From Idiomarina sp. (lineage in GTDB: Bacteria > Pseudomonadota > Gammaproteobacteria > Enterobacterales > Alteromonadaceae): a stretch of 64,000 nt of DNA. Within the stretch, counting starts at the first letter, position 1. Each line of letters starts with the position of its first letter. The stretch lies in the NCBI GenBank assembly GCA_020832105.1, contig JAFIFH010000074.1:1-64000 (forward strand), read 5' to 3'. Under the pieces are notes generated by a model that saw nothing but the letters and a program-made list of their open reading frames with translations, was not told the DNA's origin and ran no database searches. Below, piece by piece: positions 39,381 through 46,284 of this stretch. Both the position numbers and the translations under genes were made by a program.

Positions 39381-40450
39381 TGTTTAGTATTCTTGATCGC
39401 TACATTGGTAAAACCATTCTCACCACCACTGGGTTAAGCCTTGCGGTTTTAACCGGGCTGAGTGCGTTAATTCGCTTTGTTGAGCAAGTGCGTAGTATCG
39501 GCCGCGGTAGTTACGACATGATGGACGTGCTGGCCTTTGTACTGCTGAGTGTCCCCCGTGATGTGGAACAGTTCTTCCCTATGGCCACCTTATTGGGGGG
39601 CCTCATAGGCATGGGTATGCTTGCCAGTAATAGCGAGCTGGTGGTGATGATGGCAGCCGGGCGGTCGCGCCTGAATATTGTGGCTGCAGTGATGAAATCC
39701 GCAGTGTTGATGATGTTAGTGGTCACCGCTCTTGGCGAGTGGGTAGCCCCGCAGCTGGAAAGTCAGGCACGGCAATTGCGCGCACAGGCAATTTCTGGTG
39801 GCAGCTTGATCAGTGGCCCTCAGGGGCAGTGGGCAAGAGATGGCAGCCAGTTTATCAATATTGGTGAAGTGCAGGACACCGGCTTGCTGCAAGATGTAAC
39901 CATTTATCAGTTCTCTGCAGAGCGCACCTTGGAGCGCGTCATACGGGGTGAGAATGCACAATTTGTGGATGATGCCTGGCGCGTGCGCGACGTACGCTAT
40001 ACCGAAATGGGTGAGGATGAAATTCAGAATTATCGCCTGGCAAGCTGGGTATGGCGTTCAGGCCTGACCCCGGAGAAACTTGGGGTTCTTACGGTACGCC
40101 CAGAGTCGCTGCCAATTAGCGGGCTGCAGAGTTATATTAATTATCTGCAGAGTAACAATCAGGACGCTAGTCGGTATCAACTGGCATTGTGGCGTAAGGT
40201 GTTGGCGCCACTCACCGTGGCGGTGATGTTGCTAGTGGCGCTGTCATTTATCTTCGGCCCCTTGCGTTCCGTGACGATGGGCGCGCGCGTGCTGCTTGGG
40301 GTCATTACTGGCTTTGTGTTCCATATGGCAAACCAGGTATTTGGACCGGTCGCTCAGGTCTATCACTTGCCTCCGCTGCTGGGTGCCGCGTTGCCGAGCT
40401 TAATCTTCGCCGCAGCCGCTATCTATATGATGCAGCGTCAGAAAGTCTAA
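39380..40450 (+). CDS. lptG: LPS export permease LptG
   Basis: The second permease of LptB2FG. I start at the ATG of the TAATG overlap with lptF, giving M-F-S-I-L-D-R-Y-I-G-K-T-I-L, the family's usual first line. An open frame upstream of it is a shadow of lptF. The 356 residues carry six membrane spans and the coupling segment A-A-G-R-S-R-L-N-I. Translational coupling with lptF should keep the two subunits at equal amounts. Confidence 0.95.
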   Translation: MFSILDRYIGKTILTTTGLSLAVLTGLSALIRFVEQVRSIGRGSYDMMDVLAFVLLSVPRDVEQFFPMATLLGGLIGMGMLASNSELVVMMAAGRSRLNIVAAVMKSAVLMMLVVTALGEWVAPQLESQARQLRAQAISGGSLISGPQGQWARDGSQFINIGEVQDTGLLQDVTIYQFSAERTLERVIRGENAQFVDDAWRVRDVRYTEMGEDEIQNYRLASWVWRSGLTPEKLGVLTVRPESLPISGLQSYINYLQSNNQDASRYQLALWRKVLAPLTVAVMLLVALSFIFGPLRSVTMGARVLLGVITGFVFHMANQVFGPVAQVYHLPPLLGAALPSLIFAAAAIYMMQRQKV

Positions 40451-40453
40451 ATA

Positions 40454-40487
40454 TGGAAGCCTGGTTACTTAAAAGGCTTCCAGTTTT
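40454..40487 (+). terminator. Terminator of lptF-lptG, overlapping the RDD gene's end
   Basis: TGGAAGCC (40454-40461) pairs with GGCTTCCA (40475-40482) and leads into a T-run. It overlaps the 3' end of the RDD gene on the other strand. Confidence 0.75.
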
Positions 40488-40983
40488 TAAATTTGTTCGC
40501 CTCAGGGCTAAGAATCACAACTTCAGTTTTTGCGGCTCTGTCTTGCCAGGCCAGCTCATCTTTATCGAATAACACACCAATATTACTCAAGCCCAGCGCT
40601 GCGGTTGCAAAACGAATCGCCGCCTGGCGCCAACTAATGCATGACCCGTCTGTGTTTTGCACTTTAAGGCGCCATGCGCGCATGCCCAATGTCTGTCCGC
40701 CACGCACCCAGAAGCCAGCATAAAAACCAAAAATGACCGCAAGCAAATACATCGTATATAGCCAGTTACCCTCTAACACACTGGCGTGATCCGCGCCTTC
40801 GGCAAGCGTCACAAGGCCGGTTGCGATCACCAGTGACACCACCCCAAGGGCAGCACCTGCAGCCAGCATCAGCACCGCCGCAATAGCCAACAAGTCATAT
40901 AAAATAGCGCCCATACGACGGGCAAAACCGGCTCGGGGGAAGTTAGCATGTTCAGGATTAGGCATTGAGCGGGCTTTAGGCAT
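40465..40983 (-). CDS. RDD-family membrane protein
   Basis: A small inner-membrane protein of about 172 residues with three membrane segments. The RDD name refers to conserved arginine and aspartates; here R-R-M-G-A-I-L-Y-D-L-L opens the first span, and G-Q-T-L-G-M-R-A-W-R-L-K-V is the usual turn after the second pair. Function is unknown for most members; some are sodium/proton antiporter-like. I start at ATG 40983, behind AAAGAG; another ATG 18 bases inside is possible. It lies convergent to lptG, a common arrangement in marine Alteromonadales. Confidence 0.82.
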   Translation of the reverse strand: MPKARSMPNPEHANFPRAGFARRMGAILYDLLAIAAVLMLAAGAALGVVSLVIATGLVTLAEGADHASVLEGNWLYTMYLLAVIFGFYAGFWVRGGQTLGMRAWRLKVQNTDGSCISWRQAAIRFATAALGLSNIGVLFDKDELAWQDRAAKTEVVILSPEANKFKNWKPFK

Positions 40984-41117
40984 GGAACGACTCTTTAATT
41001 GCAAATGTAGTAACGGGAAGTTGGCAGAATCATACCATGAAAGATTGAAAGATAAGAATGACACATAGGGCAGTAAGTTGATTGCTTTCCCTGTCCACAC
41101 CTAAGGTTGCTTTGAGA

Positions 41118-41140
41118 TTATTTTCCATCATGGAAAATAA
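41118..41140. promoter_or_regulatory. Operator-like perfect palindrome, copy 1
   Basis: The 23 bases read TTATTTTCCAT-C-ATGGAAAATAA, two perfect 11-base arms around one base. A second near-copy lies with its centre exactly 60 bases downstream. It is upstream of a small membrane protein whose gene overlaps that of a winged-helix regulator, the natural candidate to bind it. Confidence 0.75.
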
Positions 41141-41144
41141 TTAC

Positions 41145-41173
41145 TTGACGGTGTGGAAAGTCAGCGCTAAGGT
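41145..41173 (+). promoter_or_regulatory. Putative promoter between the two palindromes
   Basis: TTGACG (41145-41150) and TAAGGT (41168-41173) are separated by 17 bases. TATGAT at 41173-41178 is a better -10 sequence but would make the spacer 22. Either way the promoter sits between the two operator-like sites, which would allow repression. Confidence 0.45.
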
Positions 41174-41177
41174 ATGA

Positions 41178-41200
41178 TTACTTTCCGTAATGGAAAATAA
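41178..41200. promoter_or_regulatory. Operator-like palindrome, copy 2
   Basis: TTACTTTCCGTAATGGAAAATAA shares 20 of 23 bases with copy 1 and the same symmetry TTTCC-x5-GGAAA. It would cover the start of transcription of the downstream gene pair. Confidence 0.72.
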
Positions 41201-41237
41201 ATAGGTTTAGTCATTCGATAGTAACGAGGGCAAGCAG

Positions 41238-41756
41238 ATGACAGGTAAAACTGAATATCAGGATAAAACCAGCGGCGAAAAAAGTGATCGTCGCGCTGGT
41301 AAGGAGCTACACGTCGACCGCGTGTCAGCGCAAGCCGCTCTATCGATGGTGAACCAGCAAAAACAAAACATCGTCGAGCGTTTGCATATTCCTTGGTGGC
41401 AAGGGCCACTGACTGGATTATGTATGGCGATTTTGGTGGTAAGCCATGCTGTACCAACGCCTTATAACTTGCTGCTGGTTGGCATCGCCTGTGTAGGTAT
41501 ATTCGCTATGTTGCGAAGCTACACGAGCCAACCAGTTTGGGTGTCAGGCTGGCGTAAAGGCAAAACCCGGTCGCTTTCCGTGACGTTCTTCATTGTGTAT
41601 CTGCTCCACTATTTTGGCAGCATGTGGTTATTTAGTCGCGGGCATAGCTGGATTATTCCGGTGACTGCTTTCTCAATATTTATCGTCGCTATTATATATG
41701 GGCGAGTATGGGTGGCAGTTTGGCGCAAGGACATGGAGACCGATGATGTCCGCTGA
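41238..41756 (+). CDS. Unknown four-span membrane protein
   Basis: I do not recognise the family. The 172 residues begin with a charged, soluble N-terminus of about 50 residues, followed by four predicted membrane segments (about 57-73, 76-93, 112-133 and 138-160) and a short charged tail. GAGGGCAAG precedes the ATG. The last 14 bases overlap the start of a winged-helix regulator gene, and the pair sits behind two operator-like palindromes. This suggests a self-controlled pair, with the regulator possibly controlling its membrane partner. What it transports or senses, if anything, is unknown. Confidence 0.7.
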   Translation: MTGKTEYQDKTSGEKSDRRAGKELHVDRVSAQAALSMVNQQKQNIVERLHIPWWQGPLTGLCMAILVVSHAVPTPYNLLLVGIACVGIFAMLRSYTSQPVWVSGWRKGKTRSLSVTFFIVYLLHYFGSMWLFSRGHSWIIPVTAFSIFIVAIIYGRVWVAVWRKDMETDDVR

Positions 41757-42036
41757 ACTGGATCCTGTCATTCACCCTATCCACCGCTTGCAAATTTGTG
41801 CATTGCTGGCCAACGCAGACGAGATGGAATTTGCGCTCTTACGGGAGGAGCTCGGTGTATCGGACTCGGTGTTGTCGAAGCAAATGAAGTACCTGGACGA
41901 AGCGGGTTACCTTAAAATCCGCAAAGTCCCAAGTAGCGGTAGGCCACGAAGCTGGTATAGCCTCAGTGCCTCAGGCTTTAAAGCGTTTCAGTCACATTTA
42001 GCCGCGCTACGCGCCATCGCCTTGGTGGCGGAGTAG
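41743..42036 (+). CDS. Small winged-helix transcriptional regulator
   Basis: About 97 residues, almost all DNA-binding domain. The helix-turn-helix is L-L-R-E-E-L-G-V-S-D-S-V-L-S-K-Q-M-K-Y-L, then a wing, G-Y-L-K-I-R-K-V-P-S-S-G-R-P-R-S-W-Y. This resembles the small MarR/ArsR-like winged-helix proteins (HTH_27 type) that usually sit beside a small membrane protein. The start is ATG 41743 or 41746, inside the previous gene. No metal or ligand site is evident. It probably binds the two palindromes upstream of the pair; that is inference. Confidence 0.85.
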   Translation: MMSAELDPVIHPIHRLQICALLANADEMEFALLREELGVSDSVLSKQMKYLDEAGYLKIRKVPSSGRPRSWYSLSASGFKAFQSHLAALRAIALVAE

Positions 42037-42135
42037 TGTAGATACATATTTTACGCGTGCCTGTACAGTTGGGACTGACTGTAGCAGCAAACTGCTTAAA
42101 GCTTAGGCAAACAGGCCGTGCATCCAATTTAGTGC

Positions 42136-42163
42136 TTGATTCAACTTAAGCGAACGGTATAAT
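42136..42163 (+). promoter_or_regulatory. Promoter of tRNA-Leu
   Basis: TTGATT (42136-42141), 16 bases, then TATAAT (42158-42163), a perfect -10. The GC-rich GCGGGTCGC just after it looks like the discriminator of stringently controlled stable-RNA promoters. Confidence 0.85.
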
Positions 42164-42225
42164 GCGGGTCGCTTAGCAGGTTTACCCACTAAGCAGCCTC
42201 CCAAGTTTCAAACATCGAAACAAAT

Positions 42226-42312
42226 GCCCGGGTGGCGAAATTGGTAGACGCAGCGGATTCAAAATCCGCCGCCCTTGCGGGTGTGCCGGTTCGAGTCCGG
42301 CCCCGGGCACCA
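42226..42312 (+). tRNA. leuX: tRNA-Leu (anticodon CAA)
   Basis: An 87-base tRNA with an encoded CCA. The acceptor stem GCCCGGG pairs with CCCGGGC (42302-42308) ahead of the A-CCA end. The anticodon arm is GCGGA-TTCAAAA-TCCGC, giving anticodon CAA (decoding UUG). A long variable arm and the T-arm C-C-G-G-T-T-C-G-A complete a class II tRNA. The D-arm G-G-C-G-A-A-A-T-T-G-G-T-A-G-A-C-G-C is the leucine type, close to E. coli leuX. Confidence 0.96.
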
Positions 42313-42798
42313 TCTATACTTCCATGTAATTCTTTGTAATCAATACAGAAAACAGAAATTTCAACCGAGCCAACGCCGAGCCGAAAAACGCGCTCCGGTA
42401 CATGTCCTGTCTTTTTCTGCCGTTTTTAACCCTATTCAATGGAAACAACAGCAACTCGATGCGGCGCTAACAATGTTAATAAGCCTCCTTGCGCGTGTAT
42501 TCCGACTGGGCACTTACTCACCCAAATGTATCAGATGCGGCTGGTTATGAGCGGCAGTCGTGGGATAAACCTAGCCGAAAATAGCGCTTAATTGGTTAGC
42601 ATTACATAAATCAAATATTAAAATTTAACTTATTTCATTGGCTTAGCTTTTAATCGCCTGAATGTCGTATTTTCAGCTTTTGAAAGTGGATTAATAATTC
42701 ATTCACCGCTAGTTTGCAGTTGGCGGGAACCCCACCATAAGATCTTGATTACGGTGGTGTATTAAGTCTTTTTGAGCTGTTGGCTCTAAGGCAAAACT
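42313..42798. other. 486-base gap after tRNA-Leu without a recognised gene
   Basis: The stretch downstream of the tRNA holds no credible gene. One 91-residue frame begins inside the tRNA and has no family character. The second half is AT-rich, with a weak dyad C-C-A-C-C...G-G-T-G-G around AAGATCTT at about 42730-42760, just upstream of the secreted-protein gene. The 3' end of this tRNA is a known integration site in other bacteria, so a decayed element is possible, but I see no integrase or att repeat. Confidence 0.6.
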
Positions 42799-43734
42799 AT
42801 GAAAACCACGTCTAAGTTAATAACTGGCTTTACCATGTCTGGTATAGCTTTATCCATCCTTCTAAGCTCAAACCCTGCATTTGCAGCTAGCTGCCAGACC
42901 TTGTATGCAGGGCAAAACATTCCTGCGGGCTCTGTATGTGTGAGTAATGACGCTGACTACTTGACAGTAGAATACAAAGTTGACGCGCCCTGGGACCTGA
43001 CTGAGGTGCATCTATTCGTAGGCAATTCGATCACTGAAGCTCCCCAAACTCGCTCGGGTAATCCACAAATAGGTTTATTCCCCTATTCAGCAACAGTTTC
43101 AGGAGGTGCATACTCATTTGTCTTACCCATGGGTGATTTTGGCGATTGTGATGCGGACCTAGTTGTAGCAGCACATGCGGTAGTAGCTAAAGAGGGTTCC
43201 AATGGTAGTTTGCAAACCGAAACCGGGTGGGCCGCTGGCACTCGCTTTACACCAAGGGGGAATTGGGCTACCTGGTTTAATTACAGCGCCGAATGTCCAA
43301 ACTATGTTGGCGAATGTTCACGTACCGAGACTGCGTTTGCGTTTGGGGATCAAACCCTTCAGGACTTAGGGACGGGAATCAATCGTTGGGGTTGGCAGAA
43401 TACAGTGAGCCCTTATGAAAGCGGTAGTCAACCACTATATGCTGGCGCGGCGCAGAATGACCCATCTAAAGGGGATTTAGTAGGCCAAGTATATTACAGT
43501 TTCGACGGTTCGTGGCTTGACCTAACTTATCAAATGGCTGCCGGTTACGGGTTAAGTAAAACCCATGTCTTTGCCGGTGCTGCTAACTTGAATACTGGCG
43601 CACCAGGTCTGTTTGGACATCAGCAGTCGCATAGTTTTGGTACTACTTTTGTCAATTACTATATAGATACAGGTTTGACCGGTACTGAAGATCTGTTTGT
43701 AGTTGCCCATGCTGATGTGTGCTTCCAGCAATAG
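42799..43734 (+). CDS. Secreted protein with a duplicated beta-rich domain
   Basis: A 311-residue exported protein. The signal peptide ends near residue 29 (P-A-F-A). Two copies of one domain follow, at about 35-129 and 213-306; each reads L-Y-A-G ... L-T/L-x-Y ... H-x-F-x-G ... G-L-F ... D-L-x-V-V/A-A-H-A-x-V. Between them lies a linker with T-E-T-A-F-A-F-G. The pattern reminds me of repeat domains common in exported proteins of Bacteroidetes. Cysteines at 32, 47, 117, 166, 173 and 308 could form disulphides. It has its own terminator and no operon partners. The function is unknown. Confidence 0.78.
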   Translation: MKTTSKLITGFTMSGIALSILLSSNPAFAASCQTLYAGQNIPAGSVCVSNDADYLTVEYKVDAPWDLTEVHLFVGNSITEAPQTRSGNPQIGLFPYSATVSGGAYSFVLPMGDFGDCDADLVVAAHAVVAKEGSNGSLQTETGWAAGTRFTPRGNWATWFNYSAECPNYVGECSRTETAFAFGDQTLQDLGTGINRWGWQNTVSPYESGSQPLYAGAAQNDPSKGDLVGQVYYSFDGSWLDLTYQMAAGYGLSKTHVFAGAANLNTGAPGLFGHQQSHSFGTTFVNYYIDTGLTGTEDLFVVAHADVCFQQ

Positions 43735-43760
43735 GCGTCATATGCTGTAAAAATCAGCTA

Positions 43761-43794
43761 AAAAAAGTGCCTGCAGCGCAGGCGCTTTTTTATT
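43761..43794 (+). terminator. Terminator of the duplicated-domain secreted protein gene
   Basis: AGTGCCTGC (43766-43774), loop AGC, GCAGGCGCT (43778-43786) with one wobble pair, in an A-run before and a T-run after. Confidence 0.9.
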
Positions 43795-43830
43795 TTTCTG
43801 CTTATCCTGTGATTACAAGCTGTTACTCTG

Positions 43831-44559
43831 TCAGTCCAGGCGCTTCAGCAAATCGTCGCGGAATTTGCGAATGCGCTCGGCATTGGCGCCGACATCGCTG
43901 CCACCAAGGCGGGATTTGCTGCGCACATCAAGCAAGGTTGTACTGCCTTCCCCTGTGATTCGAATCACCACATCATCTTTAAAACCGAACCAGGTGGTGG
44001 TTGCGGTGGCCTCAATTCGACCATCATTGGCATTCGCCTCAACCAGCTCCCAGCCGCTCGCCTCAACAACGTCCAGGGCACTCGCAAAGACGTCTTGTGG
44101 TGGGTGAGGCAGGCGCATCGTTTCAATGTCAGGGTAGGCCTGGCGTTGCTGTTCAGCGGTCTCTTCGCCTGGGTACTCGACTGGGTTGGGTGAATCGGCT
44201 CGCAGCGGTGCAATAGCTACAAACGCAGGTGGGTTCTGAGTATCGGTGGTGATGTCATGAATGCGGGGTACCGACTGCGCGGTTTGCAGCTGACTGTACG
44301 GCAGGTAAAAGGCGACTAGCCCGGTGACAAAGGAAGCCACTAGCAATGCTTGGGCTGACCGAGCAGAAGGGCGCAGTACAATGCCTGCAATCACCACTAG
44401 GATAATCGCGGCAATACCTACGTAGGCTGCCCAGCGCATGAATAAGAAGGCGGTGCCCAAGGTGAGCAACTCGGTACGGTAAAGCGGACCTGCTATTAAT
44501 AACAGCAGAATGGCTAAAAATCCGGCGCCAGCCGCGGCAAAACATAGAATTTTTTTCAT
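43831..44559 (-). CDS. DUF1499 membrane protein
   Basis: A 242-residue protein with three N-terminal membrane segments (about 7-25, 36-62 and 70-88) followed by a soluble DUF1499 domain. Typical features are the start of the soluble part with D-I-T-T-D and P-P-A-F, the segment A-Y-P-D-I, and the strand F-G-F-K-D-D-V-V-I-R-I with L-D-V-R-S-K-S-R-L-G-G-S-D-V-G-A-N near the C-terminus. The function is unknown. It diverges from the hydroxylase gene (83 bases between). Confidence 0.87.
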   Translation of the reverse strand: MKKILCFAAAGAGFLAILLLLIAGPLYRTELLTLGTAFLFMRWAAYVGIAAIILVVIAGIVLRPSARSAQALLVASFVTGLVAFYLPYSQLQTAQSVPRIHDITTDTQNPPAFVAIAPLRADSPNPVEYPGEETAEQQRQAYPDIETMRLPHPPQDVFASALDVVEASGWELVEANANDGRIEATATTTWFGFKDDVVIRITGEGSTTLLDVRSKSRLGGSDVGANAERIRKFRDDLLKRLD

Positions 44560-44642
44560 GCTAACCTCTGTAATTGTTCTTTTATGGCCTCTCTGTACGT
44601 ATATATGTACTATCTTAGCTCACTTATAAAGATGTATTTTTC

Positions 44643-45497
44643 ATGAGCATGTTACTGGATTATGAAATTTGGCTGCGCCTGATTGTGTTCATAGCGGTGT
44701 TGCTGGCTTTGCTTGGGGCAGAGGTTTACTGGCCTCGGCGAGGTCGCGAGCGCACGCGTGGGCAGCGCTGGGGCAGTAATTTTGGCATTGTCGTGATTGA
44801 CACTCTGCTATTGCGGATTGCGTTCCCCGTGGCGGCAATTGGCACGGCTTTGTGGGCGGAGTCGACTGGGTTTGGCCTGCTCAATATATTGAACGTGCCA
44901 TTATGGCTAAGCGTGGTTGCGTCACTTCTGTTGCTCGACTTTGCGATATGGGCGCAACATCTGATGTTTCACCGGGTGCCCTGGTTGTGGCGCATGCACC
45001 GCTTGCATCACGCGGACGTAGACATGGATGTGACCACCGCACTGCGTTTTCATCCCCTGGAAATTCTGCTCTCGATGCTGATAAAAATCGGTGTCGTGGT
45101 TTTGTTCGGCGCGCCTGCAGTGGCCGTGTTGTTGTTTGAGGTGATTCTGAATGCGACGGCGATGTTCAACCATAGCAATATTCGCCTGCGTGACAAGGCA
45201 GACAAGTGGTTACGCAGGTTCGTGGTAACCCCCGACATGCACCGCGTGCACCACTCATGGCATGTGCACGAGACTGACAGCAACTTTGGCTTTAATCTGC
45301 CCTGGTGGGATCGCCTGTTCGGTACCTACCGTGCGCAACCTGAAGACGGCCACGACAACATGACCATTGGTATCAATCAGTTTCGTCAGGCAGACGACAA
45401 CAAGCTGCACCGCCTCCTATTGCAGCCCTTTGTGGGGCCCACCCATAGCAAACCTACTCAGCGTCGCGGGCATGCACGCGAATCGAGCGATACTTAG
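44643..45497 (+). CDS. Sterol desaturase / fatty acid hydroxylase family protein
   Basis: A membrane di-iron enzyme of about 284 residues. The histidine boxes are all present: HLMFH (106-110), HRLHH (119-123), an H-S-N at 177 and HRVHH (200-204), plus several histidines after them. Membrane segments at about 11-30, 48-70, 88-104 and 145-170 surround them. The bacterial members hydroxylate or desaturate lipids, carotenoids or hopanoids; the substrate here is unknown. Its end overlaps the DUF3047 gene by 44 bases on the other strand. Confidence 0.9.
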   Translation: MSMLLDYEIWLRLIVFIAVLLALLGAEVYWPRRGRERTRGQRWGSNFGIVVIDTLLLRIAFPVAAIGTALWAESTGFGLLNILNVPLWLSVVASLLLLDFAIWAQHLMFHRVPWLWRMHRLHHADVDMDVTTALRFHPLEILLSMLIKIGVVVLFGAPAVAVLLFEVILNATAMFNHSNIRLRDKADKWLRRFVVTPDMHRVHHSWHVHETDSNFGFNLPWWDRLFGTYRAQPEDGHDNMTIGINQFRQADDNKLHRLLLQPFVGPTHSKPTQRRGHARESSDT

Positions 45498-46104
45498 CAC
45501 TCGCCGATGACCTGCTGTTGTCGCAGTCGGTCATGATTGCGATGGCGTTAACTTTGTCCGGGGCTTCGCCATGAAAGCGCTTAAAATCAGCTTCCATATC
45601 GCGGGTTTCGGTTTGCCATTCTCCGTCGGCAGCAGAGCCCTGGCGTACGGCTACCATATGCGCCTGGCTGGCAAAGGGGTTTGGCCAGTCCTCGCCAACC
45701 TCGGTGTGCTGACTCCACACATAGTTCAGAGCGCGGGTTCGCCAACGCAGCACTGAGTGTTCACGCACGACGTAAATGCGCGCAGCAAAGTCGTCACTGT
45801 CTTTGTGTTGCTCGTCGCTGACCTGGGGGAATTCGCTGACTTGCCATTGCCAACTGATCATTGGTGTTTCGCGAAGATCAATATCGCCACGGTAAAATAA
45901 GCCAGACGCCTGCCCATCCTGACACCAGGCGACAATATGCGCCTGTTCATCGGCCTGCTCTTCGATAAGCCTGTATTCGGTATGTCCTTCAAAAGAGTGA
46001 GGGTCCCATTTAATAACCTCTTCAGCTTGCCAGTCGACACTGGCCTGGGTATGGCTCATAACGGCTAAGATTGGCAACATTGACGCCAAGTAAAACTTGT
46101 TCAT
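45454..46104 (-). CDS. DUF3047 exported protein
   Basis: About 216 residues starting at M-N-K-F-Y-L-A-S, with a signal peptide of about 22 residues ending before S-V-D-W. The mature protein has the DUF3047 character: W-Q-W-Q-V, S-D-D-F-A-A-R-I-Y-V-V, L-N-Y-V-W and the C-terminal D-C-D-N-S-R-S-S-A-S-A-K-Y-R-S. The function of DUF3047 is unknown. Its position opposite the TonB receptor cluster (180 bases between) may be by chance. Confidence 0.85.
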   Translation of the reverse strand: MNKFYLASMLPILAVMSHTQASVDWQAEEVIKWDPHSFEGHTEYRLIEEQADEQAHIVAWCQDGQASGLFYRGDIDLRETPMISWQWQVSEFPQVSDEQHKDSDDFAARIYVVREHSVLRWRTRALNYVWSQHTEVGEDWPNPFASQAHMVAVRQGSAADGEWQTETRDMEADFKRFHGEAPDKVNAIAIMTDCDNSRSSASAKYRSIRVHARDAE

Positions 46105-46284
46105 ACTGTCCTCCACAAGCTGTTAATGGGGTAAGGAATACGAGGTTTTTGCTGATAACGCGAGCATAACCCGACACTTCATGCCAATTAAGCTGAATTA
46201 GTTGATGCTTTAGGCGTTTTAATTGATCTTTTTTGTCTTGAACCGAATAGACTTAAGCTATCTATCTGTAGACAAAAGTTAAAT

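Noticed and set aside
41167-41457. 96-residue minus-strand frame across the operator region
   Set aside because: It overlaps the palindromes and the membrane-protein gene and shows no family features.
42275-42550. 91-residue frame starting inside tRNA-Leu
   Set aside because: It begins within the tRNA, has no family character, no ribosome site and no matching stop or promoter context.
46105-46284. Fur box or riboswitch before the TonB receptor
   Set aside because: The AT-rich upstream region has no convincing Fur 19-mer and no recognisable riboswitch core such as a B12 box.
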